Shown: positions 33,658 through 45,475 of the stretch, piece after piece | Numbering within the stretch: position 1 is the stretch's first letter | Layout of the letters: the number at the start of each line of letters is the position of its first letter | NCBI RefSeq assembly: GCF_010015445.1 | Contig: NC_053115.1 | Coordinates: 5,563,576-5,627,575, forward strand | Length of the DNA stretch: 64,000 bases | Origin: Perca fluviatilis | Lineage: Eukaryota; Chordata; Actinopteri; Perciformes; Percidae | Direction of reading: 5' to 3' | The notes under the pieces: model-generated | The model's database searches: none | Seen by the model: only the letters and a program-made list of their open reading frames with translations | What the model was told of the DNA's origin: nothing | Translations under genes and position numbers: made by a program

Positions 33658-35292
33658 CAGTGGGGGAATGTAACTAAGCATATTTACTCAAATGCTGTAA
33701 ATTTGAGGTACTTTGAGTCTTTTTACTTCTACTCCACTACATTTCAGAGAGAAAAGAAATGTAGATGACATACGCCATTTTTAATTATTTTTTTTATGAT
33801 AAAAAAAGAGTATTCTTTGCAAAATGGTGAAGAATGTGAAAGACCTGTTTGAATGGATACTGTTTGCTGATACAAGTAACATTTGTTATTTATCTGTTCT
33901 AGGTTTGAGGGACTGACACATACTTTAGAAATTATGGTAATGCCTAAACTGTGAAATGAAATCACCTATTGTTTACTCCACTACATTAATCTGACAGCTT
34001 TAGTTACTAGTTACTTTACACATTAAGATTTTTGCACACAAAACACATTTAGTTTATTAAATTGATGGTTCGGAGTAATTCACCCTAGGGTCCTTTGCAC
34101 CATGACCTCGAGCCTAACACCCCCCCAGAAGCTTTTTTCACCTGGGTCTAACATTGGGAGAGTTAGCGTAGAGTAGCGTTATCAGCTGAATAGCTTAGCG
34201 CAGGGGCTAACGGACCCACGTTTGTATCTCGTAAATTACCCCACTAATAATGCCAGAAATGATACCAAACGTCTACACTAGTACAAATAGGTTATGTACG
34301 CATAAAACGTGGATTGGAAAGTTTGTAAGTACACCAGAAGTTTATGTAAATAACACTTGCCTGCTGGCTTCTGCTCTCTGCTGTTGTTGCTGCTGTAAGA
34401 CGAGTGCTTAGGGCCGTCTACAAATTACAACACCGAAAAGAGATGCAACAAAATTATTTATTAATTTAATTATTTTTTTAAGTAAGTGCTGTAGTATAAC
34501 TAGCAGGAGATAAGTAATAATTGAGGTAAGTTTGGAGACATTACCTTATTTAATCACTGAATTAATAAATATTTTTGTTGTAACTCTTTTCGGTGTAGTA
34601 ATTTGTAGACGGCCCTAAGCACTCGTCTAACTGCAGGTAGCAGCAGCAGTAACAGAGAGCTGAGGAGAGCAGGCAAGTTCATAAACTTCTGGTGTACTTA
34701 CAAACTTTCCAATCCATCTTTTTTTGAGAGCATAACCTATTTGTACTACTTGTAGACGTTTGGTATCATTTCGGGCATTATTAGTGGGGTAACTTACAAG
34801 ATACAAACGTGGGTCCGTTAGCCCCTGCGCTAAGCTATTCAGCTGATAACGCTACTCTACGCTAACTCTCCCAATGTTAGACCCAGGTGAAAAAAGCTTC
34901 TGGGAGGGTGTTTGGCTCGAGGTCATGGTGCATGGACCCTAGAGTGAATTACTCCGAACCATCACTTTAAATACCATGTTTCATTATACATTAAACTACC
35001 CAACAATATACAGGCCTACAAGTCCAGCTGAAATGATTAGCCGATTAAACACTTAGTTGATTGACAGAACAGTTTGGATCGTTTCCAGTTTCTATTATTT
35101 TATTATTATTATTTTATTATTTTTTTGCATTGAGTACTTTTACTTTTAATCCTTTAAGTACATTTACATTTACATCCTGTTGCTACTTACATACTTTTAC
35201 TTAAGCAACATTTTCAATGCAGGACAGAGTGTTTTTACAGTGTGGTATTAGTATTTGTAGTTGAGTAAAGGATCTCAATACTTCTTCCACTG
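33658..35292. mobile_element. hAT-like MITE carrying a nested snap-back element
   Basis: The left end is CAGTGGGGGAATGTAACTAAG and the right end is the complement of CAGTGGAAGAAGTATTGAG. Both are followed inward by TTTACTTxTACTCCACTACA-type sequence that is common in fish. The 729 bp outside the nested insertion are non-coding. CAGTG ends suggest hAT, but the flanking 8-mers do not match, so the superfamily call is tentative. It is older than the element at 34061-34966 inserted in it. Confidence 0.65.
34061..34966. mobile_element. Snap-back TTAA element, arms over 400 bp
   Basis: Nearly the whole 906 bp is one inverted repeat: the left arm (34061 to about 34480) and right arm (about 34545 to 34966) are complementary with scattered mismatches, and an AT-rich spacer lies between. 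TTAA flanks both sides (34057-34060 and 34967-34970), as for piggyBac-type insertions. Ends are AxTGATGGTTCGGAGTAATT. There is no ORF. A transcript would fold into a long hairpin. Confidence 0.85.
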
Positions 35293-35992
35293 TTGTTCCA
35301 TCCTAAGCATGAAAAGCGAGAGAACTAATGATGATAAGACATGTAACATTTTTGTTCCATGTGCTCTCTTTGCTCAGCGGGGTCAGAGGAGCCAGTCAGT
35401 TACAGAGCTGCATGGGATTCATTGTTGTGTTGAAGAGCAGCAAGTTCAAAGCTTCCCAGCCTCATAGCCTCTTTTAAAGAGTTATTTTTCTAATCTGATT
35501 TGCATATGTTTACGCCAAAATATGGCTTCTTAAAGAATCCCTCAATTTGGTGCAATGGGGCCTATCAACCCAACATGTTGTACAAGCGTGAGATACACAT
35601 AGAGTAGGTTTTGGCAATGTACAGCAGAGGCACCCAAGTGATGCAATTTGCATCCAAAAATCTCAGTCAAACCAGAACACGCAGTGCTATCCTTTGAGAA
35701 ATGTCAGTTATCCTTTGAAAAATCATTTAAAAACATGCTCCATGTTTATTCCATATTTGCGTCATGATCTTCAAGTGTAGACTTTTACAGTACTATCAAT
35801 GAGGACATATGACGATGAGGATGTATTCCACATATTTATTACTGTATGCACCACATTGACTGCTGCTGTGTAAGAGTGTGTAGATCACCGTAGGGATGAG
35901 GTTGGTGTGGATGCATGGGTCTTAAAACACAGGGCTTTCATGCGGGGCAATTAGGCTAAAGTAATGATTAAAAAAAACACAAATGTTTGATC
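35293..35992. other. Intergenic, no feature seen
   Basis: No exon or repeat structure that I can support. Confidence 0.4.
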
Positions 35993-36862
35993 AAGGGTCC
36001 GGCCCGGCCCGAGGATCGTGGCGGAAAATAACGGCCCGGCCCGAAGTCGGGCCGTTATTTACCGATTTACAGCCGTTTTACAGCCCCCCTCTCGTGGCTT
36101 AAATTAACTCACTGTTGTCGGCTCCAGCCGCTTAACTACACGTTGTAAACAGCCATGGCCCGCTTGCCTGGTCCTCCCGGTAACGTTAGCAGTTAGCAGG
36201 GTTAGCATGGCGGCGTTAGCCAGGACCAGTCGAGATCACTTTACTGGCTGTGTCTCAATTGTTTTTGCGAGTAACCAACTCGGGTACTCTAGCTATATAA
36301 TTCAATGTGAGTACACAAATGTTGAAATGACATAAAATGCCCGTCCCTAGTGGCTGTGATAAATTAGCCTGAAGCTATGCTTACCTGTTCAGGAGGAAAT
36401 AAGCCAATTCTGCGTCCTTTTGGGATCTAAGCTGTCTCCATCTTTCAAACACATCTCCAATATTTACCAGGGGGTTGTTACGTCTCTGGTCACGCAACTG
36501 TTAGAAACATGCTGTTTTCTTTTTTTTAGGTCGGGTAAAATCTATCTCCGTTGATCCTGTTCGTTTGTGTGCTGCTTTCATGGCTGTACTACCGTTACAG
36601 CTGTAGTGCACTGGGTTTACGTTTTTACAGGTATATCTGGCAACCCGGCCTGGCTGTCAAACTGGCCGTTGATAACAACACACAGACATAAACATAAACA
36701 TAAATTCTGTCACGGAATGTAAATTTCAAAAAGAAAAAATACTGACATTAGCATTGTTGTCAGAAAAGATAGTATTTCAGTTTAACATGTTTCCTTAATA
36801 TCTGATGAGGCATTGGTGTCATTTTTGGATTTATTACAGTACAAATATTACATATTGGACCT
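35993..36862 (-). mobile_element. Unidentified DNA element with an exon-like ORF
   Basis: On the minus strand the element would run from AAAGGTCCAATATGTAATAT (next to TTAA at 36863-36866) to GGCCGGGCCGGACCCTTG near 35993. It has a GC-rich end with a 13-bp-arm palindrome at 36026-36060. An exon with a FERWR motif and a splice donor lies at 36385-36470. The composition differs sharply from its surroundings. Only one flank shows TTAA, so the boundaries are tentative. I cannot name the superfamily. Confidence 0.5.
36385..36470 (-). pseudogene. Exon-like ORF with FERWR motif and GTAAGC donor
   Basis: The minus strand reads LVNIGDVFERWRQLRSQKDA then ELAYFLLN, and the next codon is split by CAG/GTAAGC, a good splice donor (GT at 36383-36384). 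The pattern of hydrophobic-FxRWRxL-x-AExAxFLL resembles a short helical N-terminal domain I have seen in fish transposon-derived proteins, but I cannot name it. Upstream sequence in the same frame has stops, so an acceptor or a start is not established. It may be one exon of a two-exon transposase whose catalytic part is lost. Confidence 0.45.
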
Positions 36863-36866
36863 TTAA

Positions 36867-37466
36867 CTGTCGTCACTGCAGGACCGTTACCTTTTGTCAG
36901 CTGAATTCAACTGCAACGGACGTTGAAACAGCTGTAACCTCGCGGTGCCCTGTGCACGGCTCACAGTAACCTTTTCCTGGCTAAATTTAACCGTAAATAC
37001 CGCTAAACTGTCTAAACTAAACTGTTACCTGACTGGCCGTCACCTGTCTGACTCAGCGGTCCATATAATTTCCTATGATATCATACGAATTGTTGTGCAT
37101 ACGTTTTCATACGATATACCAACCTGTTCATGAGAATGCTTTGGTCAGTACTAAACCAGCTTATATCGGTGAGAGGTGGGACACACTTAGGAAGTAACCC
37201 CAGAACTTATGTTGTTAAGATGTAAGGGTGGGTATTGGTACAGACCATCTATCTCACATTACACATATCTGCAGGTCCTGAGAAGTATTGCAAAGCATTG
37301 AATTGTGTTTCCACAAAACAGGTGTTAGAGTGTATTACGAAGAAGTATTACGTCTTTTACACTCTACCTGCTGTAGGCAGAAATATTAGAACATGTTTTT
37401 GTATCTCATTGCAGGCCTCACACCTATTACCTAAAAGTGGGAACGATGTGACAGTGGAAAGTGCTG
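36867..37466. other. Intergenic, no gene seen
   Basis: No supportable exon. ORFs at 36945-37133 and 37235-37471 have no domain. Confidence 0.4.
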
Positions 37467-37474
37467 CATGACAC

Positions 37475-37883
37475 CATAGGCGCCAATTTATATTTTCCTC
37501 CATGGGTGCTCACAGGCGCACGTCCTTTAAAAAAAAAAAAAAAAGTAGTCAAAAGTTGTTTGCATTTCAGAACCTTAGGAAATGGACAGCGGCCGAAACG
37601 AACACACGCACCTATTAACTGGATAATGAAGACGTAAAGTAGGCTTTCAACTCAGCGCCACTTCTCACAAATACGGATAGGATTGGAGATGAGTTTAACT
37701 GACACGTAACCGCGATCAACTTCGTGGGAAATTAAGAATAAATGCCACCGACATAACCAATCAAACTATGACAGACTCTCCACTTAGCACCAACTGCAAT
37801 GTTTAATTGTAAATGAATGTAGCCTACTGGCAGTCTGGCACACGTGGGTGCTCGGTATTTTCCGTGGGTGCTCGGCGCTTATG
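37475..37883. mobile_element. hAT-type MITE with 8-bp TSD
   Basis: The ends are CATAGGCGCC and GGCGCTTATG, inverted with one mismatch. The flanks CATGACAC (37467-37474) and CATGACGC (37884-37891) are an 8-bp duplication with one transition. The GTGGGTGCTCGG motif appears twice near the right end. A poly-A run at 37530-37545 is internal. There is no ORF. Confidence 0.75.
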
Positions 37884-37988
37884 CATGACGCAGTTTAATC
37901 CTTTTTTTGTGGAGTTTTAGTCAGCACTATCAGACCTGTAGCAAACACTGTTAATACTGGGCACGTGTCATTGTATCACTCAAATTAA

Positions 37989-38341
37989 AGCTATAGTGCG
38001 TAGTTTCTGTCTCCCTCTTGAGAAATTCTAAGTAATGACAACAAAACTGTCGCTGCATCCACATGATACAAACCTTCCGTGATTGTGCACCAACCCCACC
38101 CCTACCCCCACCCCTCCTCCGCACATTTTTCTAGTAACCAAGGAGGACAAGGAGGATTAAAAAAACATGATGGACTCTTCAGAAAATGTAATTATCTTCA
38201 TTCGAGTTTCTGCTAGCTAAAGTCACCGGACGACACAATCTTCTGAATATAGCCATACTAAGAAACAAAGAGAGATTTGTGTGGAGCTGATAGTCTTAAT
38301 TAACGGACGTTCATTAATATAAAAAGTTACGCACTAAAGCT
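37989..38341. mobile_element. piggyBac-type MITE, TTAA flanks
   Basis: TTAA occurs at 37985-37988 and 38342-38345. The inverted ends are AGCTATAGTGCGTA and the complement of AGCTTTAGTGCGTA. The 353-bp body is non-coding. TTAA target duplication and a short TIR fit the piggyBac superfamily. Confidence 0.8.
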
Positions 38342-38345
38342 TTAA

Positions 38346-38917
38346 ATTTAACTAATGAATGAGTCACTTTGAGTTGGTTAATCCATTTATCAGTTTTCTG
38401 TTGCTTATCCAGGTCCATGTTGCATAATTTCATGAATTATATCATTAGAAATTATTATATTATAGTTATATACTGCTGGGAAGCACTTAAAAAAGTGACA
38501 ATAATTAATAACTGTAGGTCCTATTGTCCCTACGTGAAACAGGTATTTAATTGCGTTCTATGTGCTATTAACAAGGTCTTATATTCAACTTGATGAACGA
38601 TGTCACACTTCACATCTCCCAAAGCATGATGGAAAAATTAAAAACATATTCATCCCAAATTGAAATGATCAGTAAAGCAGTAAGAATGAAAGAAATACCA
38701 AGGGAATTGGCTTTTCGTTTTGTTTTACACTACCAGACATGTTCAACAGTGCTTAGTCATGCGATGTCCTATCAACACAGTTCTCCCTGAAACACTGGTA
38801 TTGTCCTCTATTCATTCACTTATCTGCTGAATTTGAAGCCCTGTGCAAATGCAGAAAAGAAAGATTAATTTCACATTGTGTTAATACATTTTGTGTAAAT
38901 ACAGTATATATTCTTTT
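38346..38917. other. Intergenic, no gene seen
   Basis: AT-rich. The ORFs at 38369-38790 have no recognisable domain. Confidence 0.4.
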
Positions 38918-39092
38918 TTTAAGATTATTTTTTGGGCATGTCCGCCTTTAATGATAGGAAGGTAATGAAAGGGGGAGAGACAGAGGGAAGACATGCAGGA
39001 AATCATCCCAGGTTGGACTCGAATCCTGGACCTTCTGCATCAAGGCATGTCTGTATATGTGCGCCCGCTCTACCGACTGAGCTATCCTGGCC
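38918..39092 (-). mobile_element. tRNA-derived SINE
   Basis: Same family as 16327-16488. The minus strand starts GGCCAGGATAGCTCAGTCGG with an A box (about 39067-39084), then a B box GGTCCAGGATTCGAGTCC (about 39014-39031). The body continues past CATGTCTTCCCTCTGTC to a T-rich boundary. No acceptor stem is possible, so it is not a tRNA gene. Confidence 0.8.
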
Positions 39093-41180
39093 ACAATACA
39101 TTTTTTTTAACTATCCCAGAACATGAATTGTACCACTGGCATGCCAGATTGTGGCATTTCTAAATAGCCTAATTCATTCTGAAAATAGCATTGTCTGACA
39201 TGTCTATGACACACACAGTAATGCCATAAGCCTGTAAACAAAGGGAGTGAACACCAGGCAAAAACAATAAAGGGTTCAAAGGGTTAATAACAACCAACAC
39301 TCTTTTCTGCCTTAATCAAAAGGTAAAACCTGACCCTTAAAATAGATTTAGAGTCAAAACATTGACATACTATGTAAAATGTAGCAATAATATATGACTA
39401 AAAATTCAGTGTTGGGGCCTATTATGATTCAAAGCTGGTTCAGAAACTTTAGATGTATCTGAATATTGCTTTGAAATGTACAGTGCGACAGCAATATTCA
39501 ATTGTAAGAAAGCATTAGGTCAGATTCAGCTATAAAGAAGATCTGGTTGACCTACCCTACAGTGTCTTTCCCCAGGACACTTTAGCAAGACTGCTGCTCT
39601 CTGAAACAGATGCTTGTATGTGCAGAATGATCTAATTACTCATTTCCCCACCTTAGTTACCCGTGGGTGAAGGTGGATTATCTGCAGTGGCAGTGTATAT
39701 GGCAGGCTCATATCTCCGCTCACCTTGAACTGTCATTTTTTCAAACACAAACCCCCCACATTACACACCTCTCCACAAGCAATAAGGTACCAAATTACCT
39801 TAAATAATGACATTCCACCTAGTCTGTATTTTCCATCAGTCTGTCTGAAAACCACCAGCTTTCTCCTGTGCCCAGAAATATAAAATATTCATATCTCCAT
39901 CATTTCAATATTTAAGTCAATCAAATGGATTGCGCCAGATAAAACTAACAGCAATTAAAGGGAGATTTATTTAGAGTGATGACTGACAGTTGGTGAAACA
40001 TGAGGCCGAATGTCGGCCGCTCTTCCTCTTCTTTGCCTATTTTACTTTCTTTTCTTTTTCTTTTTCACGACCGTGTGTCCTTTAGGCTTCTCCCTTAACT
40101 TGAAAGAAAACTGCTGGCAAAGCTTATAAAGGGTTTTGAAAAAGATATCCACTTTTAAGAAGAAGTGACACCGACCCTTTCACCGTGGCTGCCAACATAA
40201 GAATTACAAACTGCCATCCAGTAGATTGTTGTGGATGAAATGGCTGAAAAAGCTGAAGTGGCAGATCTATTTTTATTGATATGTAATGAAAAGTAGCTTT
40301 ACACGTTTGGTTCCACTATTGTTTGGGCTACTTGGATACAGACCGCACTATATCACCCTGGAAAAAGGTTGTGATCATGTTGCATTGCCACTGAATTTCT
40401 TCACATATCAGAAATCAAAGCCAGGCATTTCAACTGTGTGTGCTTCTTCTCCTGTGAGATATCTCCATTGGGAGGAAATCTTGGTCAATTTTGCCAATTG
40501 ACCCCAAAAAGAATGGGCTCAATCAATTATTCAGTATAATGATGAATGATGATATGGGTTATCGGTATCAGATGTATTTCAGTATCTGCATTGAGGGTGA
40601 AAAGTCTGATTCACTTCCTCATGGTTATAAATCAAGGATATACACAACATGGTGGGTTAAATAAGTAACCTACTGTACGTGATAATTCTTCTGGTCTTAC
40701 TGTTCATAGAGATTATTGGCGATTACTTTCATTATTACGTGCATTTCTAGATACACTTTCTACATATGTAGCAATACTTTTGGCCACTTGGGGCAGCACA
40801 ACAAGCTGTAATCACAAAATCGATACGTTACAGGTTTTCAGGTCTTATACCCTGGGGAGAAGATGATGGTGGAAAGCCATCCTACTCTGCCACCTACACT
40901 GGGAAATGGTTACTGTATTACTGCATTTCACAATAAAAGACAAAGAAATAAGACCGCACTCGAATCACATTTTATTTGCAGAATAAAGTTCAAAAAGCTT
41001 TAGAACCGGCCCAATGACATTTGGACGTAAAAAGTTTGGAGGCAAAAGTGTTTTTGTCCACCCTACAGCAGGAGTGGACTAAACCATGTGCGTCTTTCAA
41101 ATGGGGACAGGCACACATTTTGTTTTAGATCCAATAAATCAGTGCATGCTCTGACAGCCTTTCTCCAAGTGAGGAATTGA
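39093..41180. other. Gene-free interval, 2.1 kb
   Basis: No exon, transposon domain or clear repeat ends. The right boundary is where LINE 5' sequence starts, which is itself approximate. Confidence 0.4.
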
Positions 41181-41865
41181 CTTAAGAGGACGCTGGCGCT
41201 GGTTATTCGTCGCTTCTCCGTATGCTATTCTCTTGTGTTTGTTCATATTCGCTGTACCCCCTACCTCTGGACAGTCTCTCAGCTGGTTCCCCAAGCCGCC
41301 TGGGCTCCTCGACCGGACTATCGCCTCGTCGGTTAGCCGCTAGCTGGCTGCCCCCGTTCACCAAACGCGTGGCGGCTAATCCTAGCTGCTACAGCGGCTA
41401 ACCCGATTGCTGACCTCCTTCTCACAGGCAACCTCCACCAGATGCGAGCCGCGACCGAGACTAGACATTCATCTCCTCCTGTCATGCTGTGGATTATTTT
41501 GGCACTCACATCATTCATCAACCTCTGTACTCCTACCCCCCGGCTAATCGCTATCACAGAGCTCTCAGTCCCTCCGCTCGGCATCATGTTAAAATATTCA
41601 ACTCTGCAACTGGTCGAACTCAACTACTCCATTCCATCCTGCATCCCAGTCATCAAACAGCTCGGACTTCTACGTCGACCCCATTACATCCACAGAAGCT
41701 CTCGCCGCAAGTTTGTTTTCTTCCACCACGGACAATCCATTCCATCCATCTGGTCACCTGCACGCTCTGTCGCACCTGTCTCACGTCATCAGAACGCTTC
41801 ACCCACTGGATCACATAGGGCTGAATGCACCGTCAGGCTGAACAGAAAACACGGACTGGACTACA

Positions 41866-42714
41866 GTGCTTTCCCCACTTCACATACACTTAATCATACT
41901 CTCCAATCATTTGCAAATCGGCTCACTGTCCCCCCTCAACTGTAATACCCCCACACCCCACCGACCACCCGCACTGCTAACTGGGACAATCTCAGATCTC
42001 TCCAGCCTGCCCCCATCCCACCACCCTCTCACCATGCCAACTTTGCCCTCCTCAACACCCGATCGCTCAACAATAAAGCCCGCCCTCCATGAACTAATCC
42101 TCGACAACACTCTGGACTCCCTTCTGCTCACTGAAACCTGGCAACAACCCAACGACTTCTCCCTCAACCAAGCATCCCCCCCTGGCTACAACTACATCTG
42201 CAAACCCCGCCCCTCCCGCCGTGGAGGTGGCCTCACCTCCATTTTCAATCAGAACTTCCGGATCACAGAACTCAGCCTCCCCTCAGTATCATCGTTTGAA
42301 TATCTCGCCTTCAAAGCTCTTTCCTCCATGACAGTCATCCTCATTTACCTGCCACCTAAACCAAATCCCTCCTACCTCTCTGATTTTACTGAACTCCTCA
42401 CACTAGCCTCATCTCTCTCTCCACATCTGCTGCTACTCGGTGACTTAAACATCCACATGGACTCCCCCACCTGCAAGCTCTCATCAGAATTCACCATTTT
42501 ACTGGATAACTTCTCTCTCACCCAACATGTCACATTCCCCACCCATGACAAAGGACACATCCTCGACCTGGTCTGCTCCACTAACCAACCGGTGCTCGAC
42601 CTTTATCCATGCCTCTTTCCCCTCTCTGATCACAAACTGATACGTTTCACCATCCCTTCTCCAACCCCAGGCCTGACATCTGACAAAGAAATCATCCCTC
42701 ACAGTCCATCATGA
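41866..42714 (+). pseudogene. L2 LINE apurinic/apyrimidinic endonuclease domain
   Basis: Recognisable endonuclease motifs are LLTETWQQPNDFSL (catalytic Glu), RRGGGL, LLLGDLNIHMDSP (the Asp and Asn of the metal site), THDKGHILDLV, and LSDHKLI (the terminal Asp-His). The N-terminal block that should read NTRSLNNKA lies in another frame just before 42090, so there is a frameshift there. The frame ends at 42714, and the linker (HEAYKLHLTAYKDSL) continues in a different frame. The enzyme nicks target DNA to prime reverse transcription. It acts in the nucleus as part of the ORF2 protein. Confidence 0.8.
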
Positions 42715-42950
42715 AGCCTATAAACTCCACCTCACTGCCTACAAAGATTCCCTCATTGCTGCCAAATCTGCCTACCTCTCCACCATCCTCACCGTCCCCT
42801 GCCAAAACCCCAGAACCCTCTTCTCCACAATGAACAACTTCATCAAGCCTCGGACCAACAGCCTCCCTACCTCTACTCCGGATCGCTGCAACTCATTCCT
42901 CCACTTTTTCACTGACAAAACCAATCTCATTTACAAATCTCTACGGTCTC

Positions 42951-43417
42951 TACGGTCACAGGATTTTGTAAAAACAAGAAAATTGTAGCGCAGATGTAAA
43001 TAGTAAGAATCCCATAGTATTAGCCCATGTCTTTGTACTGTACAAAGCATGGGACTGAATGCCATTGCAGGAGACTTTCACCCTTGTATGGTGTTCAGGT
43101 CTGTGGAACCCGTTTTCAATGTTTGCAAAATAATTATGCTATTTATTATTTATTCTAACTCAAACTCATTGGCCGTGCTTCATTTTCTGTGAAGAACATA
43201 AAAATAACTTATTTTCAATGACTGCACACGGTACACCCCCCTCTACGCATAACTATTACATATGAGGTGTTCGGGTCTACTAGACCCGAGTGTATTTAAA
43301 TGTAGGTGCTATGAAACTATGTTGTCTTTCTGCACCTGCTATTCCCATACATAGTTACAGAATTGTTACATTGCAAGCACTTTCACCTGTTCTGATTAAG
43401 TTCTAAGAAATAAGCAC
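42951..43417. repeat. Duplicated 470-bp segment, copy 1
   Basis: This 467-bp segment is repeated in direct orientation at 45006-45475 with roughly 6 substitutions and a 3-base indel. It holds about 130 bases of unknown sequence, then the left half of a piggyBac-type element starting CCCTTGTATGGTGTTC at 43081. It interrupts the LINE linker between 42950 and the CAGTATCTACTCC text at about 43442. Another 11 bases (CAATAATGATC) are extra relative to copy 2 before both share AAAAATCTG. Confidence 0.85.
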
Positions 43418-43465
43418 CAATAATGATCAAAAATCTGTAACCCAGTATCTACTCCAGCACCTACC

Positions 43466-45043
43466 ATGGCCCCTCCTCTCCCCATCCCTCCTGACCTCCC
43501 GACCCCTCCTCCACACTGCCTCCTCTCCCAGTTTGACCCGGTCACTCCTCCTGAAATCTCCAAACTCATCAGCTCTTCCAAACCCACTACCTGCTCCCTT
43601 GACCCCCTCCCTACTCCACTCCTGAAGTCCTGCCTCCCAGTCCTATGCCCCTACCTCACTAACCTCTTCAACTCCTCACTGTCCCTTGGAACTGTCCCCT
43701 CTGCTTTCAAAACTGCCGCTGTCACCCCAATCCTTAAAAAACCTGGTCTGGATCCCTCCTCCCTCAACAACTACCGCCCAATATCCAACCTCCCCTTTCT
43801 GTCTAAAACTCTGGAACGCATAGTCGCCTCACAACTACAAACCCATCTTCATGCCAATAACCAATTTGAACCTCTCCAATCTGGTTTTCGCCCCCTCCAC
43901 AACACAGAATCCGCTCTCCTCAAAGTCCTCAACGACCTCCTCACCTCTGCTGACACCGGTTCCCTCAACATCCTCATCCTCCTCGACCTGAGTGCAGCCT
44001 TCGATACCGTGAACCATAACATCCTGCTCACCAGACTCAAAGACCTCGGTATCGAAGGTACTGCACTCAGCTGGCTCCACTCCTACCTATCCAACAGATC
44101 CCACTTCATCTCTCTCCATAACCACACCTCTGTCACAGCCACGGTCACTCAAGGTGTTCCCCAAGGCTCCGTACTCGGCCCCCTCCTCTTCATCATCTAC
44201 ATCCTCCCTCTTGGTCAGATACTCCGCCACTTCAACCTGGACTTCCACTGCTATGCCGAAGACACCCAGCTCTACCTCAGCATCATATCCCCCCACAATC
44301 CTCCCCTCTCCCACATCAACTCCTGTCTGTCAGCTATTAAAACCTGGATGCAACACAACTTCCTCAAACTCAACAGCAACAAAACAGAATTCCTCCTCAT
44401 AGGCTCCAAATCCACACTCAGCAAAATCAATAACCCCACTCTCACCATCGACGGCACCATTGTCTCCCCATCTCCCCAGACCTGCAACCTTGGCGTTATC
44501 TTTGATTCTACCCTCTCCCTTGAGCCTCACATCCGTCAAGTCATTAAAACTTCTTTCTTTAATCTCCGCAACATCGCCACAATCAGACCCTCTCTCACAT
44601 CCCCCGCTGCTGAAAGACTCATTCACGCCTTCATCTCCTCCCGACTGGACTACTGCAACTCACTTCTCCTCGGCATCAGCTCTACCAACATCAACCGACT
44701 CCAACTGGTCCAGAACTCAGCCGCCCGACTCATCACCCGCTCCAAATCCTGGCACCACATCACTCCAGTCCTAAAACAACTCCACTGGCTTCCCATCTCC
44801 CACCGGATCACCTACAAAATCCTGGTCCTCACCTACAAAGCCCTCCACCATCTGGCCCCCTCATACCTCACTGACCTCCTCTCCCGTACCAACCCTCACG
44901 GTCCCTCAGATCCACCTCAGCTGGTCTCCTCTGTATCCAAAAGTCCAACCTCCTCAGTTTTGGGGACAGAGCATTTTCCAAACAAAGAACACTTAATAAT
45001 AGTTTTACGGTCACAGGATTTTGTAAAAACAAGAAAATTGTAG
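43466..45043 (+). pseudogene. L2 LINE reverse transcriptase, YAED active site
   Basis: The 525-residue frame is open. Landmarks by residue are YRPISNL (103-109), LLDLSAAFDTV (172-182), TQGVPQGSVLGPLLF (228-242), the catalytic box CYAEDTQLY (262-270) and NLGVIFD (341-347). It continues with HITPVLKQLHWLP and related C-terminal text. The active box should be YADD, but the first catalytic Asp is Glu. The 1-1137 copy still has YADD. After about residue 507 the frame leaves LINE sequence and ends in the repeat at 45006, with no true C-terminus. The 5' side starts at an in-frame Met inside the linker. It copied LINE RNA at the target site when intact. Confidence 0.85.
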
Positions 45044-45475
45044 TGCAGATGTAAATAGTAAGAATCCCATAGTATTAGCCCATGTCTTTGTACTGTACAA
45101 AGCATGGGACTGAATGCCATTGCAGGAGACTTTCACCCTTGTATGGTGTTCAGGTCTGTGGAACCCGTTTTCAATGTTTGCAAAATAATTATACTATTTA
45201 TTATTTATTCTAACTCAAACTCATTGGCCGTGCTTCATTTTCTGTGAAGAACATAAAAATAACTTATTTTCAATGACTGCACACGGTACACCCCCCTCTA
45301 CGCATAACTTACATTACATATGAGGTGTTCGGGTCTACTGGACCCGAGTGTATTGAAATGTAGGTGCTATGAAACTATGTTGTCTTTCTGCACCTGCTAT
45401 TCCCACACATAGTTACAGAATTGTTACATTGCAAGCACTTTCACCTGTTCTGATTAAGTTCTAAGAAATAAGCAC
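45006..45475. repeat. Duplicated 470-bp segment, copy 2
   Basis: This is the partner of 42951-43417. Here the piggyBac-type element continues to its right end at 45765, so copy 2 looks like the source form. It abuts the broken 3' end of the LINE reverse transcriptase. Confidence 0.85.

Larger units (their letters stand above)
41181..45004 (+). mobile_element. Near-complete L2-type LINE, interrupted
   Basis: In order: a 5' region with an upstream ORF (41442-41945) whose later part, LLRRPHYIHRSSRRK, matches the text that precedes the endonuclease in fish L2 elements; an apurinic endonuclease (about 41990-42714); a linker; and a reverse transcriptase (43466-44990). The linker is split at 42951-43436 by a segment containing a piggyBac end. 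The 3' end breaks off at about 44990 (FGDRAFSKQRT in frame 1) and a second copy of the same segment follows. The 5' end is approximate. Frameshifts and a mutated active site show that it is inactive. Confidence 0.8.

Noticed and set aside
43835..44626. Minus-strand ORFs opposite the LINE reverse transcriptase
   Set aside because: They are shadows of the RT frame; the same shadows appear opposite the copy at 1-1137.
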